A stretch of 64,000 nucleotides of DNA from an uncultured Oligoflexales bacterium (GTDB taxonomy: Bacteria; Bdellovibrionota_B; Oligoflexia; Oligoflexales; JAPPIL01): NCBI GenBank assembly GCA_958296095.1, contig OY282434.1:744001-808000 (forward strand), given 5' to 3'. Made by a program: the position numbers and the translations under genes. The notes under the pieces were generated by a model. The model did not search any database, was not told where the DNA came from, and saw only the letters and a program-made list of their open reading frames with translations. Below are positions 52,662 through 59,093 of the stretch, in pieces. The stretch's first letter is position 1. Each line of letters begins with the position of its first letter.

Positions 52662-53276
52662 TCAATCTTGCCATATCTTGAGGCAAAAGTTGCCTGCCTG
52701 GTCGGTAATGCAGCTAACTCGCTGTTGTAAATCAGGGTCTATGCACAACGCGGCGGGTATTGTGCCTGCTTGAATGTTTTCCCACAACGACACGCTGCCA
52801 CGACTGACATGCACATAATAGTGCGGGTCATGGCGGAAATACACATTGTCCAGTTGGGCAAGATCGCCTAGGTAAGGTAGAGCTTGCAGCTCTCGGCGTT
52901 GTCGCAAGAAAACAGCAAAATGTTCACCGTAGTCGTCGATATTGCTAACTCTCGATGGGTGCTGGTAAATAAATTCTTTGGCAAAAAATTTAAAATTATC
53001 AGGCTGTAAAGTTTTTTCTACCGATGGATAACGACGTTGCAGGGCCGCCAGCAGGCCGAATAGCCAGTTGTGGCGATAAATTTTGAGATTGGAGGCGGTC
53101 GCGGCAGTGAAGATAGGCAGGCTATGCTGCACGTCGCGTTGCAACACAGCTTCGCCGAACTTGTCCAGTGTTTCCTTGAGCGAGAGAATTGCAGGTGTCC
53201 TGTTTATTATGGAATCACTACACCAGCCATCTATCCTACTGCGCGGCCGAGCGCCTGTCAAACACCAGCAAGACAA
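52662..53276 (-). CDS. HvfC/DUF2063-type protein with altered ends
   Basis: The core, LKIYRHNWLFGLLAALQRRYP, then FFAKEFIYQHPSRVSNIDDY and LPYLGDLAQLDN, matches the DUF2063 (HvfC/BufC N-terminal) family, which works with DUF692 (HvfB/BufB) enzymes in making copper-related RiPPs. No DUF692 gene is adjacent. The natural start seems to be at ILSLKETLDKF, but the codon there is ATT, and just upstream lies a GTAGTGATTCC fragment (53194-53224). The listed frame starts at TTG 53276 within foreign sequence. The 3' end also runs into a repeat, which supplies the stop. Possibly a decaying gene. Confidence 0.7.
   Translation of the reverse strand: MSCWCLTGARPRSRIDGWCSDSIINRTPAILSLKETLDKFGEAVLQRDVQHSLPIFTAATASNLKIYRHNWLFGLLAALQRRYPSVEKTLQPDNFKFFAKEFIYQHPSRVSNIDDYGEHFAVFLRQRRELQALPYLGDLAQLDNVYFRHDPHYYVHVSRGSVSLWENIQAGTIPAALCIDPDLQQRVSCITDQAGNFCLKIWQD
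53194..53224 (-). repeat. GTAGTGA fragment inside the 5' end of the HvfC-type gene
   Basis: On the minus strand GGTGTAGTGATTCCATAATA with AACAGGACACC. It matches the GTAGTAACCCCATAAG...GGACAC end at 20615 and appears to have displaced the gene's start. Confidence 0.5.
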
Positions 53277-53316
53277 TCGCTTGTTTGTCGGCGTGAGACT
53301 ATGGCAATACTTTCTT

Positions 53317-54426
53317 CTAGTTATCGCCGCGTTTCATCTCTCCCCAGGTCGTGATTTGCTTGTCGTGCGGCACAGCACCTGATGCTAGCGGGTGTTTTAG
53401 CAACAGCACAATCATGCGTTTGAGTTTAGCCTCGCGTGCCAACTCTAGTGCACTATATCCTTGCTTGTTGCGCAGATAGGGCTTGATGTCTTCGTGCGCT
53501 AGCAGGCTCTTGACAATTGCCTCGTCCTCGCGCATGACGGCGTAGTGCAAGGCAGTGAAGCCGCCGTCGTCCTGTGCGTTGATGTCGATGCTGGGGTCTT
53601 CGTTCATCAAGTCCACTGCTATCCTACCAGGCTGCGCGTGCTTGACCTCAAAGATCAGAGGGTATTTGGGACGACAGCCCGCGGGCTCTGGTTCATAGAC
53701 ATAGTCAGGGAAGATACAGTTGTCGAGAGCTATACCCTGGTAAAAATGCCGGTAGAGCCACTGTATCCCTCGCTTGTCGTCCTCGCCCAGGTAAGGTGGC
53801 TGTCCCGCGGCAGCAGAAAATGCCGCCATAATGGATGACGGCTGCTTGCCGCTAGTGCGTTCCAGGCCGCCAGTACTGGCAAGCTTAGTCGAGTGGATAT
53901 AAGTGTCACCGAGACCGAAGGCATGGCCTAGCTCATGGATAAGCTTGGAGAGCAAGGGCAGCGTAATCTTAGTTCCTCCGCGAATGTGAAGATCTGGCGC
54001 TGTTCCACCTCCGACTAGAGCAAACGAGTGCCCCTGCCGACACTCAAACGTTATCCTCACGTCCACTGCTAGCAGTCCTGCGACATCGGTGGATTGGTCG
54101 GCATTAAAGTCTTTCTGTGGTTGGTAGCGGAAGTTGCGGGTGATGGGCTGGGCTGGTTGTAACTCCCTGAGCGGCTGCAACCAAGCTTCTAAGGCTTTAG
54201 TCATCTCTGCCTCTAGTGCTTTGTTGTTTTGCTTGTCTTGTGGCGGGCATTTTGCTGCGTAGCGATAGCCGATCTTCCATTCAGCCTTATCTATTTTTTT
54301 GATCAACAGGTGCTTGTTATCAAAATTCTGATGAACAAACGCCATGAATTTTGGTCGCGTCGGCTTGCTTCTGACGATACAAGCGCTGATGGTGAGCACG
54401 AGCAAAACTAAAATTATAGGTTGCAT
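53317..54426 (-). CDS. Metzincin-type metalloprotease lipoprotein with ankyrin repeats
   Basis: A 369-aa lipoprotein (leader MQPIILVLLVLTISAC). The zinc motif HELGHAFGLGDTY (HExxHxxGxxD) near residue 165 and a downstream SSIMAAF-type Met turn place it with matrixin-like metzincins. Residues about 265-345 hold about two ankyrin repeats (DINAQDDGGFTALHYAVMRE and YLRNKQGYSALELAREAKLK). The C-terminus is ITTWGEMKRGDN, related to that of the pseudo-protease at 44160. The start at 54426 has GGAG seven nt upstream. It lies 20 nt after the large pilin gene and is probably co-transcribed with it. Confidence 0.85.
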   Translation of the reverse strand: MQPIILVLLVLTISACIVRSKPTRPKFMAFVHQNFDNKHLLIKKIDKAEWKIGYRYAAKCPPQDKQNNKALEAEMTKALEAWLQPLRELQPAQPITRNFRYQPQKDFNADQSTDVAGLLAVDVRITFECRQGHSFALVGGGTAPDLHIRGGTKITLPLLSKLIHELGHAFGLGDTYIHSTKLASTGGLERTSGKQPSSIMAAFSAAAGQPPYLGEDDKRGIQWLYRHFYQGIALDNCIFPDYVYEPEPAGCRPKYPLIFEVKHAQPGRIAVDLMNEDPSIDINAQDDGGFTALHYAVMREDEAIVKSLLAHEDIKPYLRNKQGYSALELAREAKLKRMIVLLLKHPLASGAVPHDKQITTWGEMKRGDN

Positions 54427-54446
54427 GTCACATCTCCATTTGGTGG

Positions 54447-56186
54447 TTAAGGGTTTTTTAATATGCACGCGCCTTCGCTGGCTCCTCCTCCGCACTTATT
54501 ACTGGGATAACTGGGATTGCATTCTTGTTCTGCCGCTAATGTGAATGCATTTATCCACCCTTGGGCAGCACCCTTGTCAAGATCATTCCGACTATCGATG
54601 CATGTATATATAGTTTGCGCGGTACCGCAGTCATTTTGTGTATTTGCTACCTCAGAATCATATTTTTCTTCGCCATTATTTTTTTTGCCTCGGCATGCTC
54701 TCATGAAGGCAAGTCCATGATTGTAATTATTAGTAATCCGAGGGAAGAATGAGTTAGCAATACAAGACGGGCAGACACTAAAACTTGCGTCTACGGATGC
54801 TGGTCGCTTACACGTGCAACGTTTACGTTTGGGGTCGTAGTTTGGTCCGCGCCAGGTGCAGCCACTACACATGCAATCGCTGCCATCTATTAGTTGCCCC
54901 TCCTCATCACAGCACTGGGTCGTATCATCACAGGTGCTAATGCATTTACAGCTCGGGAAGCCGCTCCAGGTGCCACCCCCACTCGTGCAGCCAGTGCCGT
55001 CCTCTTCTACATACTCGTCGAGAGCTGTATCATATCTGCAGCATTCTATGTTTGTATCGCAGGCCCTAATCGTACTGCATTGACACTTGCCCGGCACTGG
55101 AACTTCGCCAACTGGACAACTCTGATTATCGGGAGTTTCCACCTGCACGAAGACAGATCGTCTCGTGGTTGCATGTGGCCTACATGGCGGGCATGTTCTC
55201 TTTTGCCACTCTCTCTTATAGGTGCATTGCGTATTGGTGTCGACCACGTCTTCCCCCAAGCGATCGGGAGTCCAATCTCCGCAGTCACCACAACATGGGA
55301 GGGTAGGACAACATGTCCCACCGGGGGTAGCACGTGGCTCGCTGCCATCGGGAGAGCAGTAACATCCAGCATCGGCTACGGGAGTTGTCGCAGTGATAGG
55401 GTCGTTACCGTTGATATTGCGCCGCGATGTTTTCGTGACGCTTTCACATGGAGTTGGGGGTGTTCCAGTAAGAGTACATGTGCGGGTATCAACACTTGCT
55501 TGTGGGTGTGGTTCGCAGACATTGAGTGATGCTGGTAGCGCTGGCCCCCACGTGCCTTCCATCCAGTCATTGCAGGTACACGGAGGTGTCGGCGAGACTG
55601 TAGGTGTTGGCGTAACTCCAGGGGTTGGCGTAACTCCGGGTGTTGGCGTAACTCCGGGTGGCGGCGTAACTATACCACCACCCGTACTAGTTGGGCAGTA
55701 CTGGGTGATGTTGCGACAGAGCCGTGGGCCAGCGCCAGTCGTGGCTAGCACAACATCGCCTTGACTCTCACCGCAGTTAGATCCGCCCCTACCAAGGCAG
55801 TCTTGATAAACCCAGCGTCCGTCAGCATCGGACGGTGCGAAAGCTTTGCTGGCACTACTAGTGGTGGTGTAGCCGTAGCGCAGATTGGCGCAGTCATTGG
55901 GACGAAAACCGAGTTTGTTGTCGAGTTCATCATTAGAGTTATCGACATCATCACAGCGTATCTTCTTGCCATCCTTGAAGTAGCCTACGTTCAGACTGGG
56001 ATAGTACTTACTATGCTCAGCTTTGTAGCTCTCTTGCAAGGCATGAATGATATGCAAATTCCCCTTCGCCTCGGAACGACGTGAACTAGCGACGAACGAG
56101 TGGTAGCGTGGCATAGCTATACTGGCAAGAATGCCAACAATTCCTAGTGCAACCATCAACTCGACTAAGCTAAAGCCTTTCCCCAT
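54447..56186 (-). CDS. Very large type IV pilin-like protein with a Cys-rich C-terminal region
   Basis: A 579-aa protein starting with a prepilin motif, GKGFSLVELMVALGIVGILA, where cleavage before FSLVE leaves a methylated Phe and the usual hydrophobic helix. Residues about 1-165 look like a normal pilin head (SYKAEHSKYYPSL, then a DGRWVYQ strand). A Pro/Thr linker follows (GVTPTPGVTPTPGVTPTPT), then about 370 residues with around 40 cysteines in CxC, CC and CxxC patterns. Ordinary pilins are 140-180 aa. The tail is likely a disulfide-rich adhesin or surface coat displayed by a pilus. A sigma-28-type promoter with ideal spacing is at 56224-56250. Confidence 0.87.
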   Translation of the reverse strand: MGKGFSLVELMVALGIVGILASIAMPRYHSFVASSRRSEAKGNLHIIHALQESYKAEHSKYYPSLNVGYFKDGKKIRCDDVDNSNDELDNKLGFRPNDCANLRYGYTTTSSASKAFAPSDADGRWVYQDCLGRGGSNCGESQGDVVLATTGAGPRLCRNITQYCPTSTGGGIVTPPPGVTPTPGVTPTPGVTPTPTVSPTPPCTCNDWMEGTWGPALPASLNVCEPHPQASVDTRTCTLTGTPPTPCESVTKTSRRNINGNDPITATTPVADAGCYCSPDGSEPRATPGGTCCPTLPCCGDCGDWTPDRLGEDVVDTNTQCTYKREWQKRTCPPCRPHATTRRSVFVQVETPDNQSCPVGEVPVPGKCQCSTIRACDTNIECCRYDTALDEYVEEDGTGCTSGGGTWSGFPSCKCISTCDDTTQCCDEEGQLIDGSDCMCSGCTWRGPNYDPKRKRCTCKRPASVDASFSVCPSCIANSFFPRITNNYNHGLAFMRACRGKKNNGEEKYDSEVANTQNDCGTAQTIYTCIDSRNDLDKGAAQGWINAFTLAAEQECNPSYPSNKCGGGASEGACILKNP

Positions 56187-56223
56187 ACGACAGCCTCATG
56201 ACAAAAAGTAACCAGCACGTACG

Positions 56224-56250
56224 TGATCGGCCGTGTTTTTTTTTGCCTTA
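56224..56250 (-). promoter_or_regulatory. Sigma-28-type promoter of the pilin/metalloprotease operon
   Basis: On the minus strand TAAGGCAA, 11 nt, GCCGATCA. Spacing is exact, and the start of transcription would be about 30 nt before the pilin ATG. Confidence 0.7.
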
Positions 56251-56363
56251 GAAGTTTTTAGTTTTTGCAAAAGTTATTGATGCTTATAGCAGGTATTTTT
56301 CTACTAAAAATTGTAGATACTTGGGTGTTATCCTCGACGGGTAGCGGTGGAGGAGGATGGGTA

Positions 56364-56390
56364 TAAAGTTTTCGGTGGGCTTGCCGATAA
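56364..56390 (+). promoter_or_regulatory. Consensus sigma-28 (FliA) promoter of the RCC1-type lipoprotein
   Basis: TAAAGTTT, 11 nt, GCCGATAA: an exact match in both boxes and in spacing to the enterobacterial sigma-28 consensus. It lies 37 nt before the ATG at 56428. It is divergent from the pilin promoter at 56224-56250. Confidence 0.85.
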
Positions 56391-56427
56391 AGGGAAGCGT
56401 AATTAATAGCTATTGTAGGTGGTTGGT

Positions 56428-57819
56428 ATGTTGCGAGCGTTTATTTTCTTTGTCTTGGTTGGAGCTTGTTCTGATATGCGGTTCTGGGATGGTCTTGTTG
56501 GGAAAGAAGAAAGTTCGGATGATGCTGTTGCCGCTAGCGACCAGCCAGAAGTTGGTAGTTCGCAACCTGTTAACGAAATGGACAAGAGTGACGCGGTGCT
56601 GCCATCTCCGCCAGCTGTCTCCCCGCCGCGTTTAACAGCTTTAGCGCTTGCCAGTGACTCGACTTGCGCGCTGGTTGCGGGGAAACTCAAGTGTTGGGGG
56701 CGAGGCGAACGGGGGATAACTGGGCAGGGACACACTAATAGTATCGGCGATAATCCGCAGGAAATGGGAGATAATCTGCCTGCGGTAGAGCTGGGCACGG
56801 GGGAGGTTGTTGCTAGTTTCAGCGGCAATTATCGGCATGTATGTGCCTTGTTGGCAACTGGATCGCTCAAGTGTTGGGGACGCAACGATGATGGACAACT
56901 CGGCTTGGAGGACAGCGATGATCGTGGTGACGATGCCGACGAGATGGGCGATAACCTGCCTGCGATTAATTTTGGTTGTGGGCGCAGCGTTAAAAGTGTC
57001 GCTACGGGGCGTGGTGGAGCATTTAGCTGTGCTGTCTTGGATGATGGCTCTGTCAAGTGTTGGGGCAATAATCGCTATGGGCAACTAGGACAAGGGCACA
57101 GCGATTTTATCGGCGATAATCCACGGGAAATGGGAGACAATTTGCCGGCGATCGATCTGGGCACAGGGCGCACGGCACTTTCCGTTGCTGTCGGCAATAC
57201 CTTCGTCTGTGCGTTGCTCGATGACAAGACGGTCAAGTGCTGGGGAAGCGTTATCAACGGTCAACCTGTTGGCGATGGTGCGGGGGAAATGGGTGACAAC
57301 CTGCCGACGATCGATCTCAAGAGCGACAGTTTGCCAATGGCTATCGGAGCTGGGGTCGGCTATGCCTGTGTGTTGTTTGAGGATGAGCAGGTTTCTTGTT
57401 GGCTAACTGATAGGGCTAGGGCTTACGCTGTAGAAGCACTCAATGTCGGTGAGGGGCGTAAGGTTAAGAAGCTAAGTGTTGGCGGTCATCACGGTTGCGT
57501 AATTCTCGATAACGATGCTTTGCAATGTTGGGGCAAGAATGCCTTTGGTCAACTTGGGCGGGGAAACACCTACGATGCTGGCAATATCAACGGCAGTGTC
57601 GATAGCTGGGGAAATAACCTAGTCACTGTCGATGTCGGCGCAGGACGTGTTGCCGAGACGGTGGTGGCTGGCTCATACCATACTTGTGCCATCCTCGATG
57701 ACGACAGCCTCAAGTGTTGGGGAGCTAACTACGCGGGGCAACTCGGTCTGGGGCATACCGATAAGCTCGGTGACGAAGAGAACGAGATGGGTGATGATTT
57801 GCCAGCCCTAGATATTTAG
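56428..57819 (+). CDS. RCC1-repeat lipoprotein
   Basis: A 463-aa lipoprotein (leader MLRAFIFFVLVGAC). After an acidic linker come about seven RCC1-like blades with the signature (C)A(L)-x-D-x-(S/T)-(V/L)KCWG-x-N-x-x-GQLG, for example DDGSVKCWGNNRYGQLG and DDDSLKCWGANYAGQLGLGH. Such repeats fold into a beta propeller. A recurring GDNxxEMGDNLPAI(D) insert and paired Cys per blade suggest an extracellular disulfide-stabilised form. Bacterial RCC1 proteins of this type are usually surface proteins of unknown binding partner. Expression should be sigma-28 dependent. Confidence 0.87.
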   Translation: MLRAFIFFVLVGACSDMRFWDGLVGKEESSDDAVAASDQPEVGSSQPVNEMDKSDAVLPSPPAVSPPRLTALALASDSTCALVAGKLKCWGRGERGITGQGHTNSIGDNPQEMGDNLPAVELGTGEVVASFSGNYRHVCALLATGSLKCWGRNDDGQLGLEDSDDRGDDADEMGDNLPAINFGCGRSVKSVATGRGGAFSCAVLDDGSVKCWGNNRYGQLGQGHSDFIGDNPREMGDNLPAIDLGTGRTALSVAVGNTFVCALLDDKTVKCWGSVINGQPVGDGAGEMGDNLPTIDLKSDSLPMAIGAGVGYACVLFEDEQVSCWLTDRARAYAVEALNVGEGRKVKKLSVGGHHGCVILDNDALQCWGKNAFGQLGRGNTYDAGNINGSVDSWGNNLVTVDVGAGRVAETVVAGSYHTCAILDDDSLKCWGANYAGQLGLGHTDKLGDEENEMGDDLPALDI

Positions 57820-57826
57820 CGAAAAG

Positions 57827-58423
57827 TCACGAGCAGTCCGTAATCGTCGGATAAAATTGGCAAGCCGTCAGCTGTGCTGTGTGCTCCACTTCATCCGTGA
57901 TGTATGTTGCCTTGAGGATAAAACCATTGTGCACGTTGGTGGTAAAGTCCGAGTATTCTAAAGCATTGCCACCGTAGAGCACTGCTTCACCAGCTTGTAC
58001 AGAGATCGAGATCTCGGCATCGTCAGCATCATTGATTACATCATGATACTCACCTGCATTGTCAAAATATTCTTCTTCAATGTTACCATCGTAAAACGAT
58101 GCAAAGATGAAAACGACAGTTCCTACAGCCTCGCTATCGACATCGGCCCCATTTTTTATCTCTGCCTTAGCTCGGAAAGGCTCGCCTTCTTCTAGAGTTA
58201 CCACCAGACAAATTCGCCCGTCAGCGGAACAGCCGTCCTGCTTAGCGGTTTTGGCAGGAGTATCTTGAGGGGAAGTTGCTGGTGCTGGCGGATTTTCCCC
58301 TGCCGCAGTTTCTTCGTTGCTAGTTTCTGGCTCGTCAGTTGCAACTTGCGACTCTTCATCGCTACAACCACCGATGCAAAATAAAAATAATCCGACAAAA
58401 ATCATTAGCATCTGCCTGTGCAT
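57827..58423 (-). CDS. Lipoprotein, unknown, FliA-type promoter
   Basis: Unknown 198-aa lipoprotein. From ATG 58423 (GGAGG five nt upstream) the leader is MHRQMLMIFVGLFLFCIGGC. A long Glu/Pro/Ala/Thr-rich linker follows (SNEETAAGENPPAPATSPQD). The mature domain has a few Cys and is beta-rich (RICLVVTLEEGEPFRAKAEI). It is convergent with the RCC1 gene. Its 5' end and promoter are duplicated at 61678-61969. Confidence 0.78.
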   Translation of the reverse strand: MHRQMLMIFVGLFLFCIGGCSDEESQVATDEPETSNEETAAGENPPAPATSPQDTPAKTAKQDGCSADGRICLVVTLEEGEPFRAKAEIKNGADVDSEAVGTVVFIFASFYDGNIEEEYFDNAGEYHDVINDADDAEISISVQAGEAVLYGGNALEYSDFTTNVHNGFILKATYITDEVEHTAQLTACQFYPTITDCS

Positions 58424-58480
58424 CCCATCCTCCTGCTCAAACAGTTTAGTGATTGCCTGCATATCACCTCTTATATCACT

Positions 58481-58508
58481 CTATCGGCAATAAATTCCCG
58501 GAACTTTA
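58481..58508 (-). promoter_or_regulatory. Sigma-28-type promoter of the 57827-58423 lipoprotein
   Basis: On the minus strand TAAAGTTC, 12 nt, GCCGATAG. A second copy of the same promoter is in the duplicated block at 61762-61789, where it no longer drives a complete gene. Confidence 0.7.
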
Positions 58509-58561
58509 GCGATACTAACACCCGAGAATTATTTATAATTAAAAATAATAATACATTCGTC

Positions 58562-58587
58562 TAAAGCAAAAAAAAAACGGCCGAACA
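58562..58587 (+). promoter_or_regulatory. Sigma-28-type promoter, copy upstream of the truncated gene
   Basis: TAAAGCAA, 10 nt, GCCGAACA. It is the duplicate of the promoter at 61843-61867. Confidence 0.5.
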
Positions 58588-58633
58588 GATATTTGTGGGA
58601 TATTAAAAAACGAGTTGTTTAGGAGGTAAAATC

Positions 58634-58705
58634 ATGCGCTGGTTAGGTATTGGTCTGTTATCAGTCGCGTTGCTCGGTGCACCGCAGGTGGAGTTGACCC
58701 TGTAA
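58634..58705 (+). pseudogene. Truncated copy of the 61914 exported-protein gene
   Basis: The first 18 codons (MRWLGIGLLSVALLGAPQ) match the gene at 61914 exactly. The frame then runs into an insertion-element end and stops at 58703-58705. Confidence 0.85.
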
Positions 58706-58868
58706 AACAGGACACTCATCCAGCTCTTAACATCAACCTTTTGTTAGGAGATTTTGCATGAGTGTTTCGGGTGTTGATGCTACCTCATCTGGTCGTGTTC
58801 GTCGGCGTTGGTCGGCAGAGGAAAAGCGGGCGATGATTAGCTCTTCTACTATAACACCATGTAATTAA
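58690..58868 (+). mobile_element. Remnant of an IS3/IS66-type insertion element
   Basis: An end-like stretch (GGAGTTGACCCTG, then AACAGGACACTCATCC) is followed by GTTAGGAG and an ATG at 58758 opening a 36-codon frame that contains RVRRRWSAEEKRAMI, typical of the start of IS66 or IS3 OrfA. The rest of the transposase is missing. Confidence 0.7.
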
Positions 58869-58929
58869 AGGATAAGCATCGCTCTCTTTCCGTTTTGTAA
58901 ACAATCAATAGCCATGATGTAGTGAAACC

Positions 58930-59030
58930 TGTGGTAAGATATGTGGTAAGACCTGCGGTAAGACCTGCGGTAAGACCTGCGGTAAGACCTGCGGTAAGAC
59001 CTGCGGTAAGACCTGCGGTACGATATGCGT
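58930..59030 (+). repeat. 12-bp tandem repeat upstream of the AlbA_2 gene
   Basis: GGTAAGACCTGC is repeated about eight times in tandem, with GGTAAGATATGT and GGTACGATATGC variants at the ends. It ends about 65 nt before the start codon at 59094. It could hold regulator sites, or vary in length. Confidence 0.85.
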
Positions 59031-59093
59031 GGGGATAGCCAGCGTTGACAGGGTGTTGCTGGTCAGTGAGTGGGTGGTGAAGGAGGCATAAGG

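Larger units (their letters stand above)
58397..58689. repeat. 293-bp duplicated divergent-promoter block, copy 1
   Basis: This block contains the first codons of the 58423 lipoprotein, both divergent promoters and the first 18 codons of the 61914 gene. It recurs at 61678-61969 with one base missing in an A run. Confidence 0.9.
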
